Shown one piece after another: positions 37,929 to 49,980 of a stretch of DNA of 64,000 nucleotides (positions within the stretch are counted from its first letter, which is position 1; every line of letters begins with the position of its first letter). This stretch comes from Saccharum officinarum (taxonomy: Eukaryota; Streptophyta; Magnoliopsida; Poales; Poaceae): NCBI GenBank assembly GCA_020631735.1, contig CM036191.1, positions 36,315,335 through 36,379,334 on the forward strand, in the 5' to 3' direction. The position numbers were made by a program, and so were the translations under genes. A model generated the notes under the pieces. That model searched no databases. It saw nothing but the letters and a program-made list of their open reading frames with translations, and was not told the origin of the DNA.

Positions 37929-38008
37929 GGGCTTGATATCAGTTAACAGTGGATCCGTGACGTCAAACCACGATGATACTTTAACTAGTCGTCATACATT
38001 TAGCACCT

Positions 38009-38108
38009 NNNNNNNNNNNNNNNNNNNNNNNNNNNNNNNNNNNNNNNNNNNNNNNNNNNNNNNNNNNNNNNNNNNNNNNNNNNNNNNNNNNNNNNNNNNN
38101 NNNNNNNN
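38009..38108. other. Assembly gap (100 N)
   Basis: Exactly 100 N, the usual placeholder for a gap of unknown length. Open frames through it are meaningless. Confidence 0.99.
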
Positions 38109-38673
38109 TAAAGTACAATTTACTAATGAATAAAAAAAGATGAATAAAGAGAAACAACGTACTAAGGAATAAAATGGATTTTAATGTCATGGTCCTTTTT
38201 ACATTAGAACCCAACTAATGTTAACAACATGCTATTCTAGGTATATTGGAATACATAGTCCAATCTTACACACCATCGTCATCTAATAAAGCATAAATAA
38301 AAAAACACTAGACTATATAGTTTTTTTATCTTTTTATAAGAGAAAACGGGAGGTACTTGAGAAATAAAGATCAAACGGAGGATTCAAACAGAAAGAAGAA
38401 GAAGAACGACAAACAAAAGGAACGGACGCAACACGAGCTAAAAATAGAAAAAAAAAATGGATGGATGAGACAAACAGGAAAAAAAGAAGAGTGGCAGAAA
38501 AAGAGAACAGACGTGACATGGGACAGAAAACGAAGGCTCAAGGAGTGGTCCACCGCCCGAGCAGAGTGAAACACGACCTGACACGGAACAAAAATCAAAC
38601 ATAGGGGTCACAAACAAAAATGTAGGGTATTCGAATAAAAAATGGTTGCAAAAGACGCTTCGCTCTTTAATAT

Positions 38674-38712
38674 TAGATTTAGATTTAGATTTAGATTTAG
38701 ATTTAGATTTAG
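38674..38712. repeat. (AGATTT)n hexanucleotide repeat
   Basis: About six AGATTT units followed by degenerate AGATAT units to about 38750, after 'ctctttaatatt'. Confidence 0.9.
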
Positions 38713-38750
38713 ATATAGATATATATGTAGATATAAATATAGATATAGAT

Positions 38751-40084
38751 ATCACCAACTGACTGCATGAGCACATGTGCGAATTAAGTCTTCTGACGAC
38801 TTGAGCCTTATCATCAACGGTATCATTTGCCATTTGCACGATTGTTGCTGTTCCTCTTCATTCTCTATCTCAACACCGACGGAAGTGCGGCTTGCAGTTG
38901 CAGTGACCGTCATTTGGGTGCTTGCCGACCAGTCCTGCGGCACTTGGTGGCACGATGTTGGAGGCTGGCAGCACGCCTGGTGAGAGCCATGGGAGCACGG
39001 CGGTGCCACGGTTGGCGGAGACAGCATAGCAAGTCCAGCTGGTAGAGACAGATATGGTTGGTCAGGACCGATGACAACAGTAGGCAGGGTCTTAATATTT
39101 GTGCGACCGCATCTATCCATCAGGGTCCGCGCCTATGGGGCTCGGTGAGTTGCTATCCCTTGCTGGCACTCGAACACTACGTCTGAACTGCCAATTAGAC
39201 CACTTTTAATGGGGGTTTCATGACTCAGTTTTCAACATACTCATATTTTGAAAACGGTGCAGAAGAGTTTCATCCTCATGAAACTCTCTCTACTCTCATA
39301 AAACTTTCATCATCTCTCTCTTCATCAATACAGTGTCATATCAGCATATTTAATGTCTATAAAACTCTATGAAACTCTCATTGAGACTGACCTTACTGTT
39401 GGGTTGGAACCATGATTCAAACTCAGGTCGTTAGCGTTCAGGTTTCCTCAAGCGTTCATACCAGCTAAAGAACATGACACACTAACAATCTCAAATGAAA
39501 AAGTTGTTAACTAAGTTGTAGATATCGTCGAGTACTACAACTTTGATGTTGACTAAGTTGTTAACTAAGTTGATGACCCATGAACTTATATTGAATATTG
39601 GACATGTAAACCATATCAAATTAAAAGGTTGTGAACTGTAAAGTTCTACATATCTTTAAACTCTTCAATTTTGATATATAGTTTATCTTGATCCGATTTC
39701 ACATGAAAAAGTTATAATTTTTTTTATCCAAAGCAAACTATCACTGGCAGTTCAAGCTACGGTCTGAAGCAGCACTAATAGTGGATAGCCTATCACTGTA
39801 GGTTTTATCGAGTGAAATCATGTAGAATTTAAATGGGCACCAAAAATATTGAAAAGGGTATGGGTGTGTAGGAATTGGTTTTAGAAGATTTTTGGTGGGA
39901 GAATAAATGGATTTGGAGGGGAAACGGGAAAGCCATGAATTTTCTTGGGTTGGCGGAGAAAGGCGTATGAAAAAATATTCTAGGAATTTTGGGGAGTGGA
40001 AAGTGGGGTGGAAGAGTTTGCGTAGGCTCTAAAATGCACCTAGTGATTATAGGAATTTTGTGGGAATATTTCGGGAGAGGGAAA
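38751..40084. other. Intergenic, no gene seen
   Basis: Mixed-composition DNA. Frames near 38752-39120 lack recognisable domains. 39497-39560 has an internal near-repeat, 'gttgttaactaagttg'. Confidence 0.5.
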
Positions 40085-41570
40085 ATAGTTTCATAACCTT
40101 CCGCGTAGATTTCCTCGGGTGCGCCTAGCAGTCTCTTCCTGCCCGTGAGGCTGACGTATGGGCCCTAGTGGCAGCTACTGGTCGGCACTGTACCGTGCAC
40201 CGGGTTCATACTGTTTCGTGCACCTGCTCATTCTCTCTCTCATTTGGTCTGTGTGAACCGGGTCTGTGTTGGAATGGGAAGAGAAGGGGTGGAGCACTGT
40301 CCATGACACGCGGGGCCCACCAGCTGGGGTGGCGTGCTGCCATTGGGTGGACTGACGTGGCCGGGACGGCTTTGTCTTGTCCCGTCCTCTTCTCGTTCAG
40401 TAGGAGCGGACAGAGGGAAAGAAAGAGAGAGAGAGGAGCAGGGGAGAGAGCGCAGGGGCCAGAGCTGCTGCGCGGCCGGCAGGGAGAGCAGAGGGGCGGG
40501 AGCAGAGCGGCGGTTGGGGTGCTCCGCTCCGGCGAATCGAGAGAGAGAGGAGTAGCGCACAGCGGACGCGGCGTTCGGCTACAGTGGCTTCGGCTTCGGC
40601 TTCGGCGCAGAGAGGGAAGGAAGGAGATGAGGCATCTTCGGCCGGCAGCCGTCGCAGATCGAGGCAGGGGTCGTGTGTGTGTGTGCTCGAGCTCGGCGTG
40701 GCGTGGCGTCGCGCGTCGGTGTCCGCCCGGCCTGAGCGAGGGGACAGAGGAGAGAGGAGGCACGGTGGCGAGGCGTAGAGGAGATAGGTACAGTAGTTGG
40801 AGTGGGATTATAAGAAAATAGAGGACGGGCCCCAGGAGAGATTAACCATTCTCGCTAGTCCCCAGGGTTTAGTTGAATTATCATGTTACCATAGTTCAAT
40901 TTATAACTTACCATACAGTTTCATTTTATAAAAGAATCTAATCATATGGACTCCATTCTAGAGGTTGTCTATTCCAAGGACGTGGCTATTCGAATAGATT
41001 CAATAAAACTCTGCAGAGGTGTACAAATTTCTCCACACGATAGGTAAATTCCTAACCATGCGCGGTGGCATAACGAGATCCTGTACCCAAAAGACATGAC
41101 CTTAGGTTCCATATAACTCTACCACGGATCCTCAGGGGTCAGAACAAAACTCTAGAGGATACCACATCATCCAATTCAACAACCCGAATGATACGACATC
41201 ATTCGGTATATAAGGTTACGGCTCGAACTTGGCCTAAAAGATTTAACATGGAACATCACTTAGCAATCCACGCCGACCGGAAAACGGAAGATCACCCAGC
41301 ATCCGTGTCGTCTCCTGATTTTTCGCTGCCACTCTGCTATGGCTATCACCACTATGTCAACCTAAAGAAGGGTTGGATGGAGAGAGATACATCTAGCAAG
41401 ATGTGGTTCCTACGGGCCCTGTTAGAGTGGTGTCGTTATCTAGCGAAAACCAGACCACATTACTGTCTTTCACTATTATGTGAACCTGAAAGAGAAAGCT
41501 TCACCAAGTCATCATAAAATGACCTGACCGGCTCCTACAGGTCCACGAGGAGGTTTGGAGGGGCTAGGCC
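40085..41570. mobile_element. Probable LTR-retrotransposon LTR remnant
   Basis: 40850-41520 contains 'aactctgcagaggtgtacaa' followed by a 'ccacacgat' stretch, resembling the motif in the 12.9-15.3 kb LTR. A GA/GC-rich block (40400-40780) yields a 217-codon frame with no domain, which I treat as composition. Termini and target duplications are not visible. Confidence 0.35.
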
Positions 41571-41705
41571 GCTAGGGTTAGCGGTACGTACGCATACGCA
41601 TATGTACATACAAAGGGTCTATGGTTTATCGGTTATGTGGTTAGGTTAGTGTAGGCTAGCAGAGGGGTAGGGTTAGCATGGTATAGGTTATGGCTAGGGT
41701 TAGGT

Positions 41706-41998
41706 TATGGGTAACTGCTATGGTTAGTGGCACGTACGCTCATGCATATGTACATGCCTAGGGTTAGGGTTGTTAGGTGGGTGTGAGGGGTTAGCCATAG
41801 GCATGATATTTTGTGTGTAGATATATACAAGTCTACAAATATATACTCACCAACGCATGCCTATATATGTGTACGTGCATACACGAATATACGGTGCTCC
41901 TAAAGGGTTAGGGGGTTAGGTGTAGCTAGGGTTAGTATTTAATTAATCTATCGCAAATGAAATATAAATAAGGAAAGCACACTTACTGAGTACTCTAT
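41706..41998 (+). repeat. 293-bp direct repeat, left copy
   Basis: About 99% identical to 45066-45358 (I see three differences). Starts 'tatgggtaactgctatgg', ends 'gagtactctat', where a CACTA terminus begins at once. It contains degenerate AGGGTTAG words. Ends are not TG...CA, so it is not an LTR. Confidence 0.9.
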
Positions 41999-44900
41999 CA
42001 CTACTGCAGACGCCCTCTTTGTCGAGTGCTGGGGGCACTCGGCAAAGCCAGCCAAGCACTCGGCAAAGGCTTTGCCGAGTGCCACACTCGGCAAAGGTCT
42101 CTCGGCAAAGATTTTATCAGCAAAAATTTCTTTGCTGAGTGCAAAAAATCGACACTCGGCAAAGTCTTTAATGAGTGCCAAGCCCGCACTCGACAAAAAA
42201 ATAACTGCCATCAACATCACTCGGCAAAGAACCCATTTTTTTTAAAAAAAACCTTTTTAAAAATAGTCTTTGCCGAGTGGTGCCAGCTGGCACTCGGTAA
42301 AATTGACCTCTTTGCCGAGTGCCAGGCCCTAGCACTCGGCAAAACTGGGGAAGTGGCTGCTTTTGCAGCATTTTTTCTAATTTTGCCGAGTGCCACACCC
42401 CTGGCACTCGGCAAAGCCTTCTTTGCCCAGTGTTGGCACTCGGCAAAGTTGGGAAATTTGCTATTTTTTGTTTGTTGCTTTCCTTCGATGCAAACACGCA
42501 AAACTCATATATAATACATGAGACAACACACAGACATTTAGCATCACACAAAACACATACATAATCCATCACATACATCCATAATACATCACAAGCACAT
42601 CCAACATCCATCACAAGCACATCCTCCTGCATAATCCATCACACACACATCCAATGTGCAAATCCATGACAACATCTAAGAAGTCTTCATCCAACACAAG
42701 TCCTAGATCAAGAAAAGTCAATGAAACATGAAGGGGCACCACCTACTGCCACTGATCCCAATGGGAGCCTGAAGGGGCACCTCTGTGTGGTGGTGGACCT
42801 GTCCAACCGGGGTGTGTGTGCTGAGGCGAAGGAGTCGGATTCGAACCCGACGATTGTTGCTGCACAAAGGAGAATTGAATTCATTAGTATCTACACAAGC
42901 TAAAGGACTTGATCAACCATATATATATACTCACCGGAGTGCCTAGAGCAGAGGAGTAGGAGGCACAACTGGAGCGAGCAGCGACTGGGGCACCACCACA
43001 CTCGGGAGAGTGGTGCTGAGGCTCGACATGAATGAGAACATGTCCTGCATCCTCTGCGCCTCGGCCGCCCTCTGGGCCCTCAGGACCTCCCACTCGGCCC
43101 TCTCGGCCTCCCTTTGGGCCCTCTCCCTCTCCCTCTCGACCCTCTCAGCCTCCATCCTCTCCACAGTGGCCTGAAATATTCAATCACCAACGTTTAAACA
43201 ATGCAAAGGCAAGGTACATGTGTAAAAGTAATGAACAGCGAATGAAATAGAACTAACCTGGAGTGCCGCCATCTGCTGTAGTGTGCTCGCCTGCTGAGGT
43301 CGAACAATGAGGAGGTGGTGCCGAAACTCTGTCTCGGACAGGAGAGGGCCACGGAAACAAACCCATCTACGCATCCGCGGGCTGTCCAAAAAATGTGAAC
43401 AATCCTAAACAGGTACGAAAATTGGTATGCAAAGATCTGCATACCAACGACCATATCTCTTTCGGACGGGAGATGCCTAACTAGGGTTACACGAGATACA
43501 AGTATGGAAGATGGGTTATACCTAGGCTGTCGGTGAGGTCAGGCTAGTGGGGCGGTGGCGAGTCGCTGCAGTGGTGAGGCGACGTGGTGCAGGCAGAACC
43601 GCAATGCCGATGAAGACGATCGGGGTTGCCGAGTGCCTCCCAATGGTCCTCGTCCTGCAAAGAAAAGGCAAATGGTTAGACTCCATTGAAAATTTCTGCA
43701 GCACCTCCCCTGCACGGAGAGGTTCCCAAAACCTGCAGAAAACATTGGCACGAAGGCCAACAACCATATGTATACCAAACATAGGCACGAAGGCCATCAA
43801 CCACATACATACAACAATAACTACTACTAACACTAAAACTATGAACAACAACTACAACCACTACTGTCACTACGACTTACTAACTAATACTAACACTACT
43901 AATTAACTACTACTACTAACACTACTACTTACTAACTAATACTAACATTAGTGCATACCTTGCCAGTGAGAATGCGAAGATCGAGGGCCGGCGACGACAA
44001 CGGGGACGACCGTTACGGCGTGAGGGTCGACGAACCGAGGCGGCACCTTTCTTCTCCTCTTCTCCCCTTCTCCTTCTCTCCTCCCCTCCTCCTCTCTTCT
44101 CCCCTGCCTCCTTCTCCTCCCTTCTCCTTCCTCTCCTCCTCCTCCCTTCTCTTTCTTCTTCTTCCTCCTCCCCTTCTTCTCCTTCCTCCTTTCCTTCCTC
44201 CTCTTCCTCCTGCCTCCTCCTCCTCCTTCCTACTGCGGGCGCGCGGGCGCGGGGAGACAGCGGGGCGGGCGCACGGGCGTGCGGGTGCGGGGAACCGGCG
44301 GGGCGAGCGCGCGGGGAGCCTCCGGCGGCGGCGGCGGGGCGGGCTCACGCGTGTGTGTGCGTGTGTGGTGTGTGCGCGTGGTGTGCATGAGTGAGTCGAT
44401 TTTTTTTATATTTCAAACCTCTTTGCCGAGTGCCAGATGCGGGGCACTCGGCAAAGAAAGTATTTTACCGAGTGCCCCAGATCTGGCACTCGGCAAAATA
44501 AAAAATTTAAAAAAATCATGTCCTGCCTTTGCCGAGTGCCTAGGGTTAGCACTCGGCAAAATATTCACTTTGCCGAGTGCCAAACCTTGGCACTCGGCAA
44601 AATATTTTTTTTTTGTTTTTTGCCACCAACTTTTTTCTTAGATTTGTATTTGTACCATGAACAACATGTTCAAATTTGGCACAATTTCATTGTTGTTTGC
44701 TATATTTCTTCACTTTGTTTCGTTTTGTTGCAATTTTTCGGAAAATGTAGGTTTGAACTGTAGGTGCATCGAATAATAGTTTTGATCCATTCCAAAAATG
44801 TTATTCTTGATTGTTAGTGTCACTTTATGCTAAATCTAGGAACTGTCTCCAAATTTCGATCAACGTGCTCACGAGGCAACGTCGCGAACTTGCGTGCGAG

Positions 44901-45065
44901 TGGTTATTTAATTTTATAAAATTCAAACGAATCCCAAAAATCATGAAACTGGGCGAGATGTCGTGATATCACATGCATATGCGGTGGTAAAAATTTGAAA
45001 ACGTTTGGAGGACGTCATCACATATGGTGTTCACAAACCAGGACATCATCACATGTGATATCTGA
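41999..45065. mobile_element. CACTA (En/Spm) element, right end missing
   Basis: Begins exactly with CACTACTGCAGA at 41999. Subterminal clusters of CTTTGCCGAGTGCC / GGCACTCGGCAAAG occur at 42020-42450 and 44420-44605. The interior has a coiled-coil frame (42943-43164) and a C/T-rich, then GC-rich block (44040-44370). After 44605 comes CACTA-internal sequence, but no TAGTG terminus before the right 293-bp repeat. The element is therefore truncated. Confidence 0.8.
42943..43164 (-). pseudogene. Coiled-coil tail of a CACTA-encoded protein
   Basis: Minus-strand frame with alternating Glu/Arg (MERMEAERVERERERAQREA), then RMQDMFSFMSSLST and a Pro/Val-rich end. Such tails end the second protein of plant En/Spm elements. 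No other domain remains. Confidence 0.5.
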
Positions 45066-45358
45066 TATGGGTAACTGCTATGGTTAGTGGCACGTACGCT
45101 CATGCATATGTACATGCCTAGGGTTAGGGTTGTTAGGTGGGTGTGAGGGGTTAGCCATAGGCATGATATTTAGTGTGTAGATATATACGAGTCTACAAAT
45201 ATATACTCACCAACGCATGCCTATATATGTGTACGTGCATACACGAATATACGGTGCTCCTAAAGGGTTGGGGGGTTAGGTGTAGCTAGGGTTAGTATTT
45301 AATTAATCTATCGCAAATGAAATATAAATAAGGAAAGCACACTTACTGAGTACTCTAT
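45066..45358 (+). repeat. 293-bp direct repeat, right copy
   Basis: Near-perfect repeat of 41706-41998 on the far side of the CACTA fragment. Followed by 'gtactcacggctgcg', presumably the original flank. Confidence 0.9.
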
Positions 45359-45866
45359 GTACTCACGGCTGCGTCCATACATTCTATTCTTGCTGCTTAG
45401 AGGAGATAGGCATGCTGGAGTACTAAGCTGACGATGTTTTTGCCTAGGCGAGAGTGCCCAGTCGACGCTCGATCCTGCAGAGTTGGAGTCTATGTCGCGT
45501 TTATTTTAGATTAGCTTTTATGATTCATATGGACCTGAGGTGAATAATGTAAACATTAACTAAAACTTGTTAAGGTTGTGATGTGGATTTCTGGTTTACA
45601 CTTATGACTTCGCTACTCTCGGTTGGTGTGAGAACAAGCATAGTCAAAGTATATTTAGTACTAAGTTCTGGTACCTCCAATGCTAAACTCAACTTATACT
45701 TTGGTACTTACGTACCAAGATTTGATATCTTTTATTCTTTGTGTTTCCGACGACAAACTCACACAAATATATATGTACTGGTACAACATATATAAGAAAA
45801 TGTTAAGAATAGTATTAGTCCACGTCATTCCACAGTCCAGAGGCTCCATGTATCGGTCAGATTCGA
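45359..45866. other. 3' flank of the VWA-CASPL gene
   Basis: AT-rich region just downstream of the stop at 45867-45869; the 3' UTR should lie here. No other gene recognised. Confidence 0.5.
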
Positions 45867-48863
45867 TCAGATCCTGTTGAAGAGATTAGCTATGGAGATA
45901 AGCAAGCGCGCCGCCAGCGCAAGGAATCCAAGGAACGAAAACCACACCGCGGTGTTGATCTTGCTGCTGAATCGGTCCAAGCCAAACCTCGACGCCGACA
46001 CATGGTTGCGAGACGCAGCCGCGGATGACGCAGACATCAGGAGATACGCCAGCACCTGCAGCAAAATTAAACCAACCACGGTGAATTCGACCGTCGAATT
46101 TCGTTGGAAGCGGTAGAATGCGCTAGCTGGACATGCATGCCTGATCGAGGAAGAGGGTGATGCAGTGGAATGAGACGATGCTCTGCAGCCTCCGTGAGAC
46201 CAGACGGTGGGTTTCGACTAATGCTTGCGCGATCGAGTAGAAGCAGACGATCACATTCACTCCGACGGTGTACCTGCCATATATAGTGGGTTTGAGGCGA
46301 AAGAATTAGCAGTTTGCCAACAAAGGGACTTGCTAAAATTCAGGTGCCTGAATTGTAGTTTTCCTTCATGCGACCATTATTGTATATATGTTATACTAAA
46401 ATTGCAGATTCGGTTCGTTGCAATTTATATATGTTATACTAAAATTGCGAACGTGAGCCACATCACACATGACCTGTGACTTGCACTGAAGACGTCATCA
46501 GCGCCTGCTCGAATGGGGTATCTGTGCCTTCTCTCGGGCCGGCTTTTATGTGTTCGGCACTGATGCAGTGATGCATCACTGCTGGCTCCCGTAATTTTAT
46601 TAAAAATACCAAAGAAAAACAAAAACAATTCTTGCCGAGCCCAGCCGCATGGCCGCAGGCCGCCGCTCGCCGGGGCCGGCTGCGCCCCGCCCAATGCGAA
46701 GTTTGCGTGCTAAACATCACGTGCGAGTTGCAGTGCTACACGGCTTGACTTTGTGCTTTTGTATAATCTGCACCTTAGGATCCTTTTAAAAAAACCTGTG
46801 CCACTGTTGACCTTTACTATTTCACCTTTGACCACCGTTTTTTAATGTGTACTTAAACGCTTATAAACATATACAATATTACAGAACTACTATCATTGCA
46901 TAATCTATTGATCACATGTTCATCTTATGTAGTAACAAATTAATTAGTACTACCTCCATTTTTAAATATATGACGTTAACCTCGTCATATATTAAAAAAC
47001 AGAGGGAGTAGTTTAGAAGCAGTCAAAATTTTAATAGTATGCATGGTCAACAGTGATAGTTATTTGAGAAAAGAGGTAAGTATATATAGCAAGATTTTAA
47101 TTTATCAATTTCACGGCTTGATAACTAGGTTTGGAAAAAATCTACGACGGCTATTACTGTTAGATAACGCGAAAATTATCCTTCTCCGCGGTTCACATAA
47201 AAAACGTGAAATAAAAGGAAAACTTGCACGTCATAGCGGCCCCTAACCTGTACGCCTCGTAGCGGCCGTAGCGGTCGCCGGCCCACCCTGACGTCCTCGC
47301 GCTGGCCATGATCGAGAAGGCCAGCAGGCTGAGCACCGCCGTGAGCAGCCGCAGCACCACTGAGAGCGTCCTCCACTTCTCCACAGGGGCCGTGGCAGGC
47401 ACCTCCAGCTCTGGCTCCTGCTCCGGCTCTTCTAGGGCGTCGGCGGCGGCGGACTTGATCTCCTTGCCGGGATGCTTCGCCTGCTCGAGGTAGGTATCCA
47501 TGCGCGGCGTGGAGAAGATCCGGATCTCCTCGGCGTCGCCCCTGGCGGCGATGCGCTGATGGTCGTGGGAGGATATCGCGGAGGTCGCGTAGGCCTTCCC
47601 CCGCTTCTGGTAGGTGTCCCACGTCTTGAAGAGCTCCAGCATCTTGAGCAGCTCCTTCCGGAGCATGTCGAACATCGGGTCGACAAGCTTCTTCGCCGTC
47701 TCCGCCAGCTTGTTCAGCGCCTCCGCCAGTATGTTCGACGCGTCCTCCATGTTCTTTTGGTCGGCCTTCTCCTTCGCCGCCTTGATCGAGCCCACGTGCT
47801 TCAGCCGGACCAGCTCCGCCTGCACCAGCGGCCGCTTCGTCGACTCGTCGGCCGGATCAGGCGCCCTCCTGCTGCGCTTCATGGTGATCACCACGGGGTC
47901 TGAGGCTACCTGCTGGCCCTGGAAGGTGAATCTATACTGGATCTGCGCGACGTTGGCGTGGTACGAGGGCGAGGCTGTGCGGTCGCCGAGAGCGAGCTCG
48001 ACGATGACCCTGCGGACTTCTGAGCTGTAGAGGTCGCCGAACTTGACGGTGAGCGAGGAGGAGCCATCGCCGGCTGGGATCAGCTTGTAGGCCCCGGCGT
48101 GCACATCCCTAATTGCGGCCTCGCCATGGAACGCCGTGACGGTGAGCTCCAGGTCCTGGGGGATGATGGTGACGAGGCCAGCCAGGATCTGGGAGAAGGT
48201 CTGGGAGAGGTTGGTGGGGTCGGTGGTGTCACTGACGTAGTTGTACACCCCGCCCAGGCTCTTATTTGCGATTGCTTCCAGGACATGGGCGTCGTGGTCG
48301 TCGCCGAAGCCGAAGGTGTGTACGGGCACGTTGCCCGGGTCGTCGACGGGTATTGTGTCTTGGCCATCGGACATGAGCATGATGTTGGCGGCGCGACCAG
48401 CGGTGAATCTGCGTTGGGCCACCACGCTGAGGCCTGCCTGCAGGCCGGCCTTGATGCTGGTGCCGTCGTTGGCCCGGAGGCCTCTGACGACAACCTCGAG
48501 CTCGGTCCGGGCGGCCTCGGTGACGCAGCGCAGAGGGCCGTGGCGGGTGGCCGTGGACTCAAATGTGACGACGCAGAGGCGGTCGATGTCGGTGAGCTTG
48601 CGGATGATGAAGATGAGGGCCTCCTGCGCCTGTTTGAGCTTGTCCCCCACCATGCTGTAACTCACGTCAACAACGGCGACGAGGTCCAGGGGTGCTCTGT
48701 AGGTGGAGGAGGAGACGCACTTGAGCTCGAGCAGCACCTCCTGGACGTTGGGAGCCAGGGGTGCTTCGGAGCTGTGGTACTTGCTGAGCCACACTAGCCG
48801 CGACGGCCTTGCCGGCGCGGCCTTCGTCGTCGGAGGCGGCTCCTCTTCGTCGTTGAACTGCAT
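45867..48863 (-). CDS. VWA domain - CASP-like membrane protein fusion, 3 exons, 645 aa
   Basis: Exons 48863-47248, 46273-46141, 46055-45867 total 1938 nt, in frame to TGA. Start is the ATG of MQFNDEEEPP. Residues about 40-235 form a von Willebrand factor A domain with a complete MIDAS: D66-x-S68-x-S70, T135, D166 (MSDGQD). Next is a beta-rich region and a charged helical stretch (345-480) with an acidic Glu/Pro linker. From 497 there is a CASP-like (DUF588/MARVEL-type) domain with four helices: TM1 501-520, TM2 542-558, TM3 570-594, TM4 617-637. R505 in TM1 and D582 in TM3 match the residues conserved in CASPs, and RYGRYEAYR matches the loop after TM1 in CASPL4-type proteins. CASP proteins build plasma-membrane scaffolds; plant VWA proteins bind partners through metal. 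I infer a membrane-anchored protein with a cytosolic VWA module. Intron 1 (974 bp) is GT-AG; intron 2 appears GC-AG. Splicing is not proven. Confidence 0.85.
46950..47011. mobile_element. Short Stowaway-like MITE in intron 1 of the VWA-CASPL gene
   Basis: 62 bp, CTACCTCCATTTTTAAATAT paired with an inverted ATATTAAAAAACAGAGGGAG end: a nearly complete palindrome. The CTCCNT...GGGAGTA ends fit Stowaway (Tc1/mariner) elements. Confidence 0.65.
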
Positions 48864-49033
48864 TTTTTTTGTTGGCTTGTTACAACCAGTGTCAAACACA
48901 CGCACGCTATATATCTGGAGATGAACACGGTGGGCAGAATGACAATCTCGCACACGCACAGAGCGAGCACCGCAAAACTTGCGCTGTGCTCTTGCTTACT
49001 TCTCGCGCGGATTACCTGGCTCCATCTAGCCTT

Positions 49034-49039
49034 CTTATA
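49034..49039 (-). promoter_or_regulatory. Possible TATA box of the VWA-CASPL gene
   Basis: Minus strand CCTATAAGAAGG, about 170 bp upstream of the ATG. Position and sequence are reasonable for a plant core promoter; unproven. Confidence 0.4.
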
Positions 49040-49157
49040 GGCTGTTCGTACGGCGGAATAACACGGCAACAATACACACACGGCACTCAATCTAGATGCT
49101 AACCAATCGCCCCGAGCTTCCCTTTCAAGACACGTTCGTCCACGTTCATAGCTCGTA

Positions 49158-49780
49158 CTCCCTCTGCCCCTTAATATAGCTAGTTTTAGGGTTAAAAATT
49201 TATCCCTAAATACAGCTAGTTTTGAGTTGGGTGGGATTTTCAGAGTCGGTGGATAAAAGTGCCCTTCCTCGCTCTCCTCCCACCTTATCCCCTCCCTTTC
49301 TCCCTCTTTTAATCCTCCCTTCTTAATTTGTCTGAAAAATTCTAAAGCTAGTTGTATTTAGGGAAGATTAAAATACACCGGTATTCCTCAGACCTGTCCC
49401 GTAGTGTCTTATAGGTCACTAAACTCTTAAAATGCAATATTAGGTCCCTAATCTTGTTATGTGTCACTTGAGATCCAAATCACACTAATTAGCCTGTAAT
49501 TACCAATGCAATTGAATTTCAGTCATTCGTTGAGGAGAAACATATGCAAATATAAGCAAATAGGGAGAATTGGATATCAAGTGGCCCAATAAATAAGATA
49601 TATGAGCCATTTGTTGAGGTAAAACATAGTCAGATTTATGCTATTAGTGTGATTTGCACCTAGAGTGGCACACTTAACGAGTTTAGGGATATGCATTTTG
49701 AGAGTTCAGAGGACTTAGTGACACCATGAGACAACTTTATGGACCGACAGGTGTATTTTACTCTTTCGGGACAGATAGAG
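49158..49780. mobile_element. Stowaway-type element
   Basis: Starts CTCCCTCTGCCCC after TA (49156-49157) and ends GGGACAGATAGAG before TA (49781-49782). The TA target and ends are typical of Stowaway. At 623 bp it is long for a MITE, and an inner CTAGTTTT.../...AAAGCTAG pair near 49180-49350 suggests a nested insertion. Confidence 0.6.
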
Positions 49781-49980
49781 TACTTGGTTGTTTTCAACAT
49801 GCGGTTTTCTTATGCGGACTGCCTGCTTGATTGCCATAGTGCTTCCACAGGCGGTCAGGTTCCCCTCCTGGCCAACTGCATAGATGGCTTGCCATATAAG
49901 CTGTCTGCATAGCGGAACCTATGTGTCTCTAAAAATAAGTTTTTTTATAGTGATCCTAGTACATCGAACATAAAGTTTTA

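Noticed and set aside
37927..38214. Open frames across the first N gap
   Set aside because: The frames run through 100 N of unknown sequence.
40168..40821. 217-codon plus-strand frame
   Set aside because: Arg/Gly-rich text from a GA/GC-rich block, overlapped by a 185-codon frame on the other strand; no domain, no splice context.
41580..41960. Interstitial telomere repeat
   Set aside because: Only scattered AGGGTTAG words; no run of the plant TTTAGGG unit.
43951..44394. 147-codon frame in the CACTA interior
   Set aside because: Pro/Ser low-complexity translation of a C/T-rich tract; the opposite strand is equally open.
41706..45358. LTR retrotransposon with 293-bp LTRs
   Set aside because: The repeats do not start with TG and end with CA, there is no primer binding site or polypurine tract, and the content is CACTA.
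47193..47247. C-terminal extension of the VWA exon past 47248
   Set aside because: Reading on gives a short Phe-rich tail, whereas splicing at 47248 restores a full CASP-like domain.
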